Assembly (NCBI GenBank): GCA_029255685.2
Contig: CM055315.2
Location: 69,035,681 to 69,099,680 of the forward strand
Reading direction: 5' to 3'
Origin: Silene conica
Taxonomy: Eukaryota; Streptophyta; Magnoliopsida; Caryophyllales; Caryophyllaceae
DNA length: 64,000 nucleotides
The translations under genes were made by a program, and so were the position numbers. Each line of letters starts with the position of its first letter. Position 1 is the stretch's first letter. The notes below the pieces were generated by a model. That model made no database searches. It had not been told where the DNA came from and saw only the letters and a program-made list of their open reading frames with translations. Positions 24,661 to 37,400 of the stretch are shown here, one piece after another.

Positions 24661-27050
24661 CGTATTTTGTACGAGGGTGGGGTTAGATAGCTTTTGAGGG
24701 AGGAGGTAAGTGTCTTAAGGGATAGGGTTAGACTCCAACGTCTAAGAGTATAATTTGAGTAGTACAACATAATGTCGATAGGCTGGGGTAATTCAGGGAT
24801 ACAGTTGATGATTTTGATGATCAAGTTCGTTAGTTGGATTGTGAAGTTTCGATTTAATGAGCATAAATAACAAAGAATACAACGACGTACGTGAGTCAAG
24901 CGGAATAACTGTGTGGTGAGATGAAATTTAATTGTGTATTAGAAGGTATTTCATAAACAACAAAGTAATGTGAAATAAAAGGTGTTTACGAGACGGATAG
25001 AGTAATCAGTAAAAAAAATCAAAATTATTTTTTATCATAGTATTAGATTATAGTTTATTGTAGCCCGTATTTCTTTTGTTCCTCCAAATTTTCAACTTAT
25101 TTTTTACAATAAGATATTGTCTTATAGGGTAGTGGTTAAGTTTACATTAGATCTGTCGATTTTTGTTTTTAGGAATGTGGGTAAATAGATCTCAAGGGAT
25201 GAAGTAAGTGTCTTGGGAGCAGGGTTATTCTCCGACATTTAAGTGTGATTTGAGTTGTACAAAAAAATGTCTATAGGTTGTGGTTGTCCAGGGATACATT
25301 TGATTCTGTTGATCAAGTTGGTTAGTTAGGGGTGAGAAATGTACGAAGAATACCTGAATGGTATGTGAAAATGATACATACGTGTGTACTAAGGTTATGA
25401 TTAGAACAACTGCAAAAGTAAGTAGATAAATTTTATTTCAAAATTCTATTTTTTTAAAATAATAGAGCAATAAATATTGTAAAATTAGGTTAGAAATATT
25501 TGAAGGTAACATGTATATATGTACTCAATTTTGAATGTTATATGGTGAGGGTTTATTTTACATTAGACGTGTCTATGTTTTTTAGGGGTGGGGGTTAGAT
25601 AGGTCTCGAGGGAGAAGATACGTGTCTTATGGGGTAAGGTTACTCTCCGACGTTGAATAATGTGAATATGTGATTTGAGTAGTACAAGTAAATGTCGGTA
25701 AGCTGAGGTTTCCAGGGATATATTTTACAACTGATTTTGGTGGGTAAGTTGGTTAGGTGTGGGAGAAGGGTACTCGACGGGTAGGATTGTTCTCCGACGT
25801 TTACGAGTGTAATTTAAGAGATAGAAAAATATATTAATATGTGGGGGCTGAGGTTGTTCAAGGATAAGGTTATGGTTATGGTTGATTCTGAAGGGTTTGG
25901 TTTGTTAGTCGGGTGGAAATGGTTGGATATGAAAAATAATAGTGGGTAACGTGAGATATTAATTGGAGAAGGTAAATAGATAAATTTTATTTGAAAGTGT
26001 ATTATATAAAAATAAGAATTGATAAATATTATAAAAATTGGCTAAAAGCCTTTAAAATATCATGTGTATAAACTCAATTTTGTTTCTTTGTTAAAAATAA
26101 AACTAAACAATCAAATGTTATACTCATTTAAATGTTGAATGATTTCATAATGTTTTTTGTGCTATTAATATAGAAAATAAGAAAATAATAAAGTATTTAC
26201 TATTTTTCTCTTAGAACTAGAATATAGTTGATTATAAAAAAACTAAGTTATTTACCACCTTCATGTTATAATTAGAAAACAATAAATTATTAAGGGTAGA
26301 AATGTCTTAGGGGTAGGGTTACTCTCTGATTTTTAATAGTGTGTTTGAGTAGTGCACTCAAATGCCGATAAGTTAATATTATTCAGGCATACAGTTAGTT
26401 GATTTAAGTTGGTTAGTTGGGTCAGTAGATATGACGAATGCCTAAATGGTGTGGAAAAGGGTAGTAAGACAATGATTAGAAAAATTGAGAAAATAATTAT
26501 AAGAATTTCATTCAGGATTATATAATAATGCGGAAAAGACATATGCACATATGCTAAAAAAAGGTCAAAATTCTCTTAATATCATGTAAATATTCTCAAT
26601 TTTGATTGTCTTATACTCCCTCCGTCCCGATCAATTGTTATCTATTGTTTTTGACACAAAGATTAAGAAAAGAAGTATAAATGAATTTGGACCACACAAA
26701 TTATATGGCCCCACATGTAATCAAATGTCATCCACAAAAAGTTGCCAAAAATGGAAATAGATAACAATTCAATGATACACCCCAAAATGGAAATAGATAA
26801 CAAATGACCGGGACGGAGGGAGTATGATGGGAGTTAACTTTACAATGGATGTGTCTATTTTTTAGAGGTAGAGTTAGATAGGTGTTGAGGTCGAGGTAAG
26901 TGTTTTTAGGATAGAGTTACTTTCCGACATTTAAGAGTGTGAATTGATTAGTACAAGTAATTATAAATGTATGTACGATGAGGTTGTCCAGTGACGCATA
27001 CTGTCGATTCTAATGGTCAAATTGGTTAGTTGGGTGAAAAAGGTATGATA
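24661..27050. repeat. Six-copy degenerate G-rich direct repeat
   Basis: A core of about 150-200 bp recurs near 24672, 25147, 25563, 25775, 26293 and 26845, all in the same orientation. Shared phrases, in order, are GGGTTAGATAGGT, AAGTGTCTTAGGG, AGGGTTACTCTCCGACGTT, GTGATTTGAGTAGTACAA, AATGTCGATAGG, GTCCAGGGATACA and CAAGTTGGTTAGTTGGG. Copies are separated by AT-rich spacers that are themselves partly repeated (ATAAATTTTATTTCAA). Unit spacing varies from about 210 to 550 bp. A Stowaway MITE has inserted between copies five and six. No coding potential is apparent. Confidence 0.7.
26616..26822. mobile_element. Stowaway-like MITE
   Basis: A 207-bp element flanked by TA on both sides (26614-26615 and 26823-26824). 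Its termini are CTCCCTCCGTCCCGATCA and TGACCGGGACGGAGGGAG, near-perfect inverted repeats that extend inward through GTTATCTATT. This is the common plant Tc1/mariner-derived MITE type. Confidence 0.85.
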
Positions 27051-28033
27051 AATGTTTGAATGGTGTGAAAAATGAGGGGTTTGTAGTAAGAAAACTGAGG
27101 AAATAGATAAATATTATTTCAAGGTTGTATTATGTGTAAATGACATAGGCATACATGCAATAAAAATAGGTTAAAAATCTCTAAAACTTCATGTTTATAA
27201 ACTCAATTTTGTTTTTCTTTGTAAAACATAAAAATACCTAATAAAATGTTAATAAATGTCATGTCAATAAAATATTATTAACTTTTAACTAGGCTATTTT
27301 TTTTTGTCTTGGTGATCGATTAAAAAAAATGTCATGATTTAAATTTTACACCAAACTCCAATATAACATCTCGGGTGTTGCATCCCCATTCATTCCTTGC
27401 CACTTCTCTCCTACCCCATTTGTTAACTAAACACAAAATTGCATGTCTTTGTTTTCCCCGTCAAGCACTTTTCATTCAAACAAGGTCGATTTTGAAGGTA
27501 AAAGTTAAGTTTCTGTTAGATGGATAAACTTTTCAAAGGGAGAGTTAACTTTGATGGATAAGTCTGGGTGTTTCGTGAATGAGGGGGACTTGAATATTTT
27601 AGGTGTGTATTGGAAACTAAAAGATGGGTGTCGATGATGAATTGGATGGTTGTTTGAGGTAGGAATAAAGACGACTCCATCGCATTTGGTGGTTAATTTC
27701 ATGATAGGTTAGTAGACGTGACTTTGGATTCTGGACTGTTTCATGTGTTGTTTGAAGGAGAGTAGTCGTTTAAAGGATTCTTTCGTGTGGTATTGAAGAT
27801 GATTGTGGCGAGTTTGGTCGTTAGATATATCTGTGATTTAATACGATGAACGCATGGTATGTGTATAGATGATGTAGCATTAATGACATAAATGAATATA
27901 AACGAGGTAATTTTATTAACAACATATCACATTTATAAAACAAAGTAATACTATTTTTAGCAAGAAAAAAAGTACTTTAGTATTGTTTATTTACACAGTG
28001 ACAAGTTTTATGAACATAAAAATACTTTAGTAT
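27051..28033. other. AT-rich DNA leading to a Helitron end
   Basis: No gene is seen. A short minus-strand open frame near 27505-27702 has no recognisable domain. The segment probably belongs to the Helitron whose 3' end lies at 28034-28061. Confidence 0.4.
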
Positions 28034-28061
28034 CCGTGCATCGCACGGGCAAAAAAATTAG
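28034..28061 (+). mobile_element. Helitron 3' terminus
   Basis: A perfect hairpin CCGTGC-ATC-GCACGG (28034-28048) is followed by an A run and TTAG (28058-28061) before T. The canonical end is CTRR, so the first base is one transition away. No RepHel gene is seen upstream. The six-copy repeat at 24661-27050 may be cargo or interior of this element. Confidence 0.6.
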
Positions 28062-28084
28062 TTATGATTAAACAAACACTTTTA

Positions 28085-28778
28085 GGGGTGTTTGGTAGGG
28101 GGTATGGAATGGATGAAATGGATATTACCCATTCAAGTGTTTGGTTGGATACTTTTGGAATGGATTGAGAAACCCAATGGATTCTGAATCCACCCAACTC
28201 CTTGGAATCTCATACTCTAGTCTTTCCCCAAGTTTCTAAATCAAATCCCCCTTGATACAAACCCTAAAATTAAAAAAAAAAAAAAAACCCAAATTGGCTA
28301 TTGTTCATGTAAGTTTTCATCTTCTACTTTTTTTTTCATTATAATTTTTTTGCTTTATAAGATAAATTACTTGTAATTGTTCATGGATATATATATAATT
28401 AGTTTCAATAATACATGTATATATTCATTCTATTGTTTTAGTTTATGTTATTGTCTTTTCTTAAATATAAAGGCCTATAACGATTTACTAAACAAATTAA
28501 AACGTGTAATATAGTTAATTTGGATTCATTGTGAGGTTGAGTCGGATACTTTCGTCTTAAGTGAATTTATGGTACTTGATTAATTAAAACGTGAAACATT
28601 TTAAAAAATTGGATATTGAATCCATTCCAAAATGTGAACCAAACACAATGAATGACATATTGAATCCATTACAAAATCAAACCAAACAAGTATTAAAAGG
28701 TATGGAGTTCTAACTCCATTCCACCCTGGATTCTCATCACAATCCATTCCATTTCCAAACTTTGAACCAAACAACTCC
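28085..28778. mobile_element. Tourist-like element (694 bp)
   Basis: Flanked by TTA on both sides (28082-28084 and 28779-28781). The left end GGGGTGTTTGGTAG matches the reverse complement of the right end (GGAGTTGTTTGGTTC). Subterminal sequences are rich in GGAATGG/CCATTCC, so the element folds back. It has no coding sequence. TIR and TSD assign it to PIF/Harbinger non-autonomous elements. Confidence 0.7.
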
Positions 28779-28781
28779 TTA

Positions 28782-29361
28782 CTTTGTCTTTTGACTCTTC
28801 GCTATCTTCTATTCATTGCTCTCCAATTCTGGATGTTACGCCCATTCAATAGATTACAATATTAATCCACCCAAACATCTTATTATTGTTATTTATTTAT
28901 TTTTTATGACGGGGTGATGCTCCCCGGACACAATTATTGTTATACAAATTCTACTTTACTGCGGTCGGCGGTCGCGCATGCAACCAATAGAAAAATGATC
29001 ACATTTTGATAAATACGACCACTTTTTTTGTTTAAAATATTTTTCAAGAGGGACCACTATTTATCAAAAGTAGATTACAACAATCATAAATACTTAACAA
29101 ACGATTACAAAAATAACGTTAAAAAAATCTTGTGAAAAGAAGTGTAACTATGTAACACAAAAAAATATGTTTATATAATGGACAAAAATGAGCAGTCGTA
29201 TCTCGTATGCGTACAAGCAGAAGCAGTGATGGAGCGAAAGAAAGGCTAATAAAAATAAAAAATCCAAAACTTTTAGCTAAGTTTTGGAGATTTTTTCACC
29301 ATTAAGTAATGACATTAAATCCTAGGTGTGTCATTACATACATGTATGTGTAGGGTGTATC
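28782..29361. other. Intergenic, nothing recognised
   Basis: AT-rich sequence without gene, RNA or clear repeat signature. Confidence 0.4.
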
Positions 29362-29657
29362 TAGGGATGGCAGTGGGTCGGGTATCCAACCCAAATTTTT
29401 AGAGTCGGACTCTAATGGGTCGGGTATGAGTTTGAAATTTTGAGACCTATTCGGGTATGGGTCGGGACGTCGGGTATGGGTCTTATATAAAAACATCGGG
29501 TCCGGGTCTTGGTGTTGGTACCCGACCCTTGGACCCTTAAAAATCACGCATACGAACGTCAATAACTCAAATAATACACACATACATACGACATTTTTTA
29601 GTTAGCACTAATATACTATACGCATATCTAAATAAGCAATAAGAATAACGAGGAAAT

Positions 29658-30246
29658 CATCATTCATTCATCAATAGACGAAAAAATAAGATTCTCCCTT
29701 TCTTCTCTCTAAAAAACCCTAGCCTCCATCAATCAAATCTGGGGTTTCCATCGACTTTTGATGAATTTTTACTATGAAACCTTACGAATTAATCAATAAA
29801 AGTCTCCCTTTTGGTGAGATCCGTTCGTTTGTCTCTATTTTCGGAGTTTTTTCAGTCCTTGTTATTCAAGGTTTTAGTTCTATTGGTAATATAGATATGA
29901 GCATCTTGGTCGTTTCTTATATGGTGAAGATGCGGAAGATCGGTTTCTTAATAGATCGTTATATAGTATTACATATGTTGTCGATTTGTTGGTTGCATTT
30001 AATTTGGTCAGATAAAATCGTCTCTCGTCAAGGCTCAAGATTCTACGACCCTCTTGTGAAAAGCTGTTTGCGACGATATGATAGAGGACGTGCTTTGAAG
30101 TAATTCAAGTTTACAGATCTTTCTTTGAACAAGATTTTATTTTATTTGATTCTAGTCGAGTTGTATCCCGTCAAATTACAAATATATTGTAGATGTCGTA
30201 TGACTATTTATTAATGAAATGATCTTTCTTTCAAAAAAAGGAAAAA
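29658..30246 (+). mobile_element. Retroposon with a 20-bp target duplication
   Basis: Flanked by AATAAGAATAACGAGGAAAT (29638-29657) and the same 20-mer with one change (30247-30266). The insert starts with a leader-like stretch containing AAAAACCCTAGCC, carries a 109-codon open frame from ATG 29774 with no recognised domain, and ends ATGATCTTTCTTTCAAAAAAA plus more A. A long target duplication and an A-rich 3' end mean insertion by LINE machinery. The tail wording resembles plant L1 3' ends. It could be an internally deleted L1, a SINE-like parasite, or a processed gene copy. Confidence 0.75.
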
Positions 30247-30304
30247 AATAAGAATAACGAGAAAATTGATGAAAATGATAAGTTTGGGTATGAGGTAAAT
30301 GATA

Positions 30305-30476
30305 CTCCCTCCATTTTTTTCCATTCAATACATTTATCTTTTTCAATGTGCTCGTAAAGACGAATTAAACAAAACCCCACATGAATATATTTTTTTCTTA
30401 CGTATTGAAATTGAAGCTTAACTTGTGAATAGTATACAAAAAAGTAAATGTATTGAATGGAAAAAAATGGAGGGAG
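30305..30476. mobile_element. Stowaway-like MITE
   Basis: A 172-bp element between TA (30303-30304) and TA (30477-30478). The termini CTCCCTCCATTTTTTTCC and GGAAAAAAATGGAGGGAG are perfect inverted repeats and continue inward (ATTCAATACA / TGTATTGAAT). It is nested in the hAT-like element. Confidence 0.85.
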
Positions 30477-30682
30477 TATAATTTAGAAAAAAATGTTTTG
30501 TCAATGAAAAAAGCCGACTTTAGGATAGACCCTACCCAGACCCGGACCCTCTGGGTCGGGTATGGATCTATTAATTTCAGACCCTTTCGGATATGGGTCG
30601 GGTATGGGTCCAAGGTATGTGACTCAGGGTCGGGTCCGGATCTTGACGGACCCTACCCAGACCCTACCCATTGTCAACCCTT

Positions 30683-31418
30683 GTATCTCATTTAAGCATT
30701 TGGGTTTAACATTATAAGAAAAACAGAGGTGAGTGTAACTAGACTATTTGTGTTTTAACAAAGGCGCAGTAGCACACGCAGTGGTCACTGGTCACACCAG
30801 CAAATTGTATTATTTCGCAGGAGTTTTGACCAGAAGAATTACTAAACGCTGCATACTACAAGATGAACATGTCAGATCATTTAAGGTATTTTATGCATAT
30901 CGGATCTCAACAAGTTACAACATTGCAGTCTAATTTGGGCCTGACTTCCAACTAATTTTGACAATTCCCAACGATATGAAATTGCAATGAATAAACGGGG
31001 GCAAAAACCCAGTATTTGACCACAATACAGTCTAAGCGATACCAAAATTACGATAAGACAGTGACAGTGCATGGAAGACCAACACTGCAACACAGCCACA
31101 GGTGGTGAAATTTACATTGTGGTTTTGCGAAAGCTAACGACAACTACTACTATTAGTATGGCAAATAAATAGCTTGGCAACTAAATTAGGGAACTAACTA
31201 GGCTGGGAGTAGCATTCTCCGATACTAGTCGTACTACGACATTAGTCATGTACGACATACCCCATTTTCTCAACCTCAAGTTGACAACTCTGGTTTTGTA
31301 GATGACACTCTCATCAACGGTAGATTATCGTCTTAAGAGCGCCAGCTTGACCTCTACATCATATAAGTCGACCCCACATTGATTGTGGATTTTAATGGCA
31401 AGATAGCTTCCCAATGTT
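30683..31418. other. Downstream region of TRL
   Basis: Contains the 3' UTR of TRL, on the minus strand. No further gene is recognised. Confidence 0.4.
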
Positions 31419-34400
31419 CTATGAAAATTTGGACCTTTTCTTTTCCTTTCTTGAATCTTTTCTCGAACCATTTTCCTCCGAGTCAAACTTGTCACAATTT
31501 CCATTTTCTTTGGGCCTTCCCGTTGTCTTTGATTTTGAAGCCTTCCTCTTCTTTCCCGGGGAAGACCCTCCATTACTCTCGACAAATCCATCTCCACCAC
31601 GAGGCAGGGGTTCTTCTTCATAGTTCGTATCAAGCCGCCAATTACACATAAGGTCCTGTTTTTCATCGTATTCCGAATCCACAACTTCACCGGCTCCAGG
31701 GAGTAAGCTGTTGAAGGTGACATTGCCAGTAGACCCTCCTTTGCGCTCAAGCAAAACAGCATCGGGCCTAATAATGGTCCCAAGTATACTCCTGTCAGGG
31801 CCTAAATTCATGATGGCCTTGGTATTCGTCAGAGAGGCGTAAGCCATCATAAAAGCTGATCTTATCTGAAGAATCAAACACAAAAGTTGAGTGTCCTAAA
31901 CATGGGATAAAAACAAAAATGGTAACAAACAACTGCATTAAGATTAAACAAAAGCTCTGTGTTAGTACAAATCTTTGATTCAACGGGTGTACACATGGCC
32001 ACATGGGGCAGTTTGATTCAAAGGGTGTATTGTGTTACCCAAAATGCTCATACTTTGTCAACTGCATGTGAACTCATTGAGGGTCGAGAGTCAAATTATA
32101 ATGTAACCGGCTCATTTTTGTGCGGGGGATTCTTATAAGTCAAAGACCAACCTACTCTACTGAAAACAATTCTAGAAAATAAAAGCATCAAATGGATGCC
32201 ATCATTAAAGAGTAGTTATGAAAGCCAAAGAAGACCCTAAAACGTTTGAACATTTACCAGCACATCTATACATAGCAATATAATTTGAAGGATGCGCCGT
32301 GTCATCCAAAAACCAAATGCATCATTCTCATACTTTGTCAAATGCATGTGAATTTCTGAACTCATTTTGAGTAGTCAGGGGTCATATAATGTAATGGGTT
32401 AAGTTTTTGTTCCCTAGACCTTTTGCACATTGTTAGGAACCATCCATTGATTTTCTCATGTCAAATGACCTGACTACTACACTGAAAACAATTCTAGGAA
32501 ATAAAAGCATCAAATGAATACCATCATTACAGAGTGAGTAGCTTAGGAGAAGCCAGAGAAGGCCCTAATATACGGATATATAACAAATAGAAAACAGTGA
32601 AAGAAGATAATGGAGGAACAAAGCGACACGAAGAAGAGATCAAACCTGGAAATAATTATAAGAGCTCTTCCCTATGTCATTTTCCGGAGCCTGTAAACCA
32701 CAACAAGGTGCTCACAAGTTAAATTGAACATTCTGAATTCTCTAACAGACCAAAGGAATGATCAAATCAAATGGCAGTGTAGTGAACTAGGTAGAATGGG
32801 GGAGGGACGTTAGAAATAAATGTACATAATCAAAACAGACACAAACAATGTTACATGAACTCATCCAGGAAACAGAGAAACAGAAGCTTCACCTGTGGAT
32901 CTTCTAGGCATATAAGAAATGGTCTTCCGTTTTGTTGAAACCTGAAGCAGAAGCAGACAAACAAAAAAAATAAAACAGGGAAGAATAAAGAATTTCGAAT
33001 ATCAAGAAACTGCAATGAAGAGTAAGTCATTATGGAATTTGTAAGGTATAACATGAACTGTTATAGAGATAGATTCAGGTAAGGGAACATACCCCTTTCT
33101 GCTTTTCAGAAAGAACGTTCCCCTTCCATTGCACGACACACCAACATCCCACGTGTTCAATTTATGGGCATAAAACTCAAAAAACTTCACCTGTTTCAAG
33201 AAGCAACATATATTTTTATAAGAAAAATTATTACGCAAACACACATATACAATGAAAATTAACAAGCCTACTGGAAGTTGAACAAGAGATCTTTATTTTG
33301 GGTTATGTCATCCTGTTTGGTTGATGATATATTGGGTTAGAGTTTTTGGTATTCATTATTTGATCATTTCCCTGCAACAAATGTCAGGTTTTACAAATAC
33401 TAATGAATTTTTCAAGAACAAATAATTAATAAAATTAAATAAAATACGGATTTTCCTGTTGAAATAAACTAAAAGGTCATGGAATAGCATTTCTGCATCT
33501 GAAGTACGTTCAAGAGTGGCAATTCTAGAGAAGTTTGTTTTAGAGTGGTACTAAGGGCTTTTGTCCCAATAAAGAACTCTTACCACTAAAGAAAACTTAC
33601 CAGCAGAACTCCCAAATTATGTTCAGGATATCGTTGGCCTTCATTTACACTCTGCACCGTATGAAGCGTAAATGATAAGAAAACCGCATGTTTGGCAACA
33701 CAAAAATCCAATTCTTTTACAATCATTTTAGTAGTAAAGATATAAGCAACTGCATTTTTTCCTCCTCTTTTCCATTCCAAGGGCTTGCTTGTGATGGGGG
33801 TGATTGTTAGGGTAATATAGATAAGAAGAAAATGGAGGAATGTGGTAGTAACTAGTGGTGAAGGGAAAAACGAGACAGAGGGTAATACTTGGCTCATAAA
33901 GGGAAGGAATAGTTACTCACCTTCCCCAAGGATGATGCAATACCCCCATATGAAAGTAATAATTACCCGTCACTTCCACTTTTCACCCTCAACTACCATC
34001 GTTTACCACCAATCTCCTCCCCTATGCCTTTGTTTTTATTCATACTACCTCCATCCCTACCCCCAAGCAAGCCCCAAGAAGACAGTACAACAAGAAAATA
34101 TCTCCTTGATAAGCATATTACTAACAGATCTACATACCTTAAGCATAGCAATAAGCATGGCGAGCAGTGCATAAGACCCAATTCCTCCAGAGTAAACCTA
34201 AAAAAACACTTATAAGCCAAAAACAAGTGCATCCAAGAAAATCCAACATAAGCACTAGGTTACTGGCAGAGTATAGACTATTTATTACCTCGTTTAATTC
34301 TCTCTGTTGCAAAAAGACTTTCAGAATCAAACAAAGAGGCCTGAGGGGAGGCAACCTTGAAATGACATCCTGGAAACAATACCCAACTGTAAGCCAAAAA

Positions 34401-37400
34401 AATTGGAAACTGAATGTCTACTTGCTTAATAATCCACGCACATCTGGAGGTCCAAGACCGTCCGTTACTCAGACTGTTCAAATTTCGGAGTTTTAATGAA
34501 TACAGTGTATAACTTATTTGCATATTCAAAATCCTTGTGCGACAATATTTAAGCTACGCAACTGAAATGACGAGCATGGAGAGAGGCTAAAAATTGGCTT
34601 GGTTGATGAGACGGACTGCAGTGGATATTGAGTATGACAAAAATTTGTACATTGCATTCAAACATCAGAATGCACGAAAGACATGATGCCAACGCAGCAA
34701 ACAAAATTGACAATAAAGGATTATCTTTATAGTTACTTTGTAATCCACTAATTAAGTCTTGTAATCATTCGTTAGGCAATTGAGAGAATACGTAATCATG
34801 ACAATAGTTACAAGACTCACAGCGTCTAAAAAAATATACATACTCACCTTGATATACTCTGCAGCCTTGGGACCGTTGTCCACATCAAAACTACACAGCA
34901 GGAAAAAAATATACATTAGGTCCACCGGTAAATAAAAATTCAGATAAACTACATACTAGTAACAATGGGTAAGAAATCCATCTCTAGGTGATAAACAATG
35001 ACTTCCAGAGTTTTATGATCCTTTTAGAATGTTGATCCAGTCACAATGCCACATGGGAAACCAAAAACAACAAAACGGAAGATCAAAACATCCCAATTTA
35101 TAACATATCAGGTCCCGAAATTTTTCTTTCCAAGGCAGATCTAAAATTATTTAAGTAACAAAAACATCTTGCAGCTTCCTCCGATACATAATAGTAGAAA
35201 CGGAATTCCAATCTACCAGGGGAAATCCTATGAAGTTTTTGTTGAAACTCTTCCTTCTACAACTCGACTAAAGGCATATTCCTTGTTACTTTTCTTGTGA
35301 AACTCAGCAATTTTCACTTCTGAGTGTATGTGTCATACATACATGATACATCCATGGTAGCTTATAATAGATTCATAGCTCAGCTTTACTCTTTCTTATG
35401 ATTTCACTATGAATAAACTGCAACTTCACGTCAAAAATTCCAAAACAAAAAACACTTCTCTGTGAAAGTACTTTAGGATATATCTAAGCCAAACTGTCTC
35501 ATGTACAAGTAGGGATGGCACTGGGTCGGGGACCCGACCCAGACCATTAGGGTCGGACCCTAATGGGTTGGGTATGGGTCTTGTTTTTGGGGACCCGCTG
35601 GGCATGGTCGGGTATGGGTCTAAGTCCTGAAACCCGACCCGACCCTTGGACCTTTTTTTATAATTTTCAAAAAAAGCAATCATTTCCTCTTAAAATGTAA
35701 GATGCTCAAACTATCCCTTATGAACCGTGCTCCCCTTAGAAATAGTGTTCCTTTTGCCTTCTCCTTCCTAAATCTTCCCCTTACAGACAATCTATGCCTT
35801 TCATTTCACTCACACTCGCACCCACTCAACTCATACTTGTTCTCCATTTCTTCCAATTACTTACCTGCTCTATGAACCACACATATTCCCTCTCTAAATA
35901 AATCCTCTCCAATCCGAGACAATCTTTGACCACGAATATCGATGCTCAATTACTTACCTGCTCTATGAACCACTCTAACTCCTAATTAAACCAACTAATC
36001 ACCAACCACAACATCAACTGCGCCCATGGGATTGTCGATTGGTGATAATGAAGATTGGTGACCAGATCTATGACACCTATGACGAACTTTCAGCGGCGAA
36101 CATCGGCGACGGCTTCGTCGTTATTAACTTCGAACTCCCTACTTAATCGGTTATATTTAGATTTATTTATCTTTATTAACCATTTTTGCAATCTTCTTGT
36201 TGTATACTCGTATTTGACGGGATTTGATTATGTTTCATGCTATGAATTGGATTTGCTATAAGTAAACACATTATATATATATAAATATATAATTAAATTA
36301 TAATTTTTTTAAAAAAAATTGGACCCGCGACCCAATAGGTTCGGGTATGGGTCTGTCAATTTTAGACTCTCGCGGGTTTGGGTCCGAGGTGAGCGTCACG
36401 GTTCCGGGTTGGGTCTGGTTCCTAGTGGACCCATGGTTTTAAATCTCGGTATCGGTCGTAGTCGCGGTAGCGGTATAACCAGACCTTAATTCGCAACCGC
36501 AGTCGCATCGCGGTGAATCTCGGTGATTTCTCGGGCGATATCTCGACTCGGCCGAGTTTTAAAACCACGAGTGTCACGGTTCAGAACCGACTCGTTGCCA
36601 TCCCTATGTACAAGAGGAAGCCAAGAATTAAACAAAAGGCTTTACACCCCCACAAACTCACCCTTCCCTCCCCTTCTCTACCACAAGTGAAGAAAAAAAA
36701 ATAGTTAGAACAGATTGCACATTCTCGTTCAACAAATGATTGAGATCTACAGATATAGAACACATAAAAAGGTACAAAAAAAATATCCAACAATCTCACT
36801 ACAATTTAATAATGTAAAAGCAAAAACCTGCACCATGCACTCATTTAAAGCAGAGATAACCCTCAGTCTCTCACCTAAGATCGAATTGAACATCAGTCAC
36901 CTTCTCCACAAATTTAATAATTGGCACCCTAGCCCTGCCGATCACCTGCACACCGATTTTTTCATTAGAAACGCAAATACATAAATATCAAAGAGATGAA
37001 AAAAAGAACAAAGTCAAAGTGTTCTGTCAACTGTCTCAATTATTAGGGTTTATTATGCCACACACAACCATTTATCATTCAATAGACAATCAATACAACA
37101 GTAACAACACCCAGCCATAAACAAATGGAGAAGATTACAGCAATTCAGAAATCCTCATTCTTCTCTTCCCCTTACTCTCCACTCCCTAGTTGATCGCAAA
37201 TTAATTCACGCGTATTTGTATCACCAATAAAGGGGAAAAGAGAAAGAAGAGGTACACAAATTAATATTAGAGAAGGAAACCACAAAACAGCAGCATTTAA
37301 AAAAAGGATGCCTTTTAAAAATATTGCAAGGCATATAATGTTATTAATATAATCCCGTCATATGTTAATACAATTGTATATGTGAATAGGCATACACTAT

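Larger units (their letters stand above)
29362..30682. mobile_element. hAT-like non-autonomous element with GGGTCGGGTA arrays
   Basis: The left end TAGGGATGGCAGTGGGTC mirrors the right end (GGGTAGGGT.. on the complementary strand), with subterminal arrays of GGGTCGGGTATGGGTC-like motifs in inverted orientation on the two sides. Flanks share TGTATC (near 29356-29361 and 30682-30687), probably a decayed 8-bp duplication. A Stowaway MITE (30305-30476) and a retroposon (29658-30246) are nested inside. No transposase remains. Confidence 0.6.

Noticed and set aside
29774..30103. 109-codon frame as a host gene
   Set aside because: It is contained in a retroposon with 20-bp target duplications and has no recognised domain. 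Kept only as part of that element.
31325..31783. 152-codon minus-strand frame overlapping the last TRL exon
   Set aside because: Different frame from the exon that continues the poly(A) polymerase (31419-31865). No domain is recognised.
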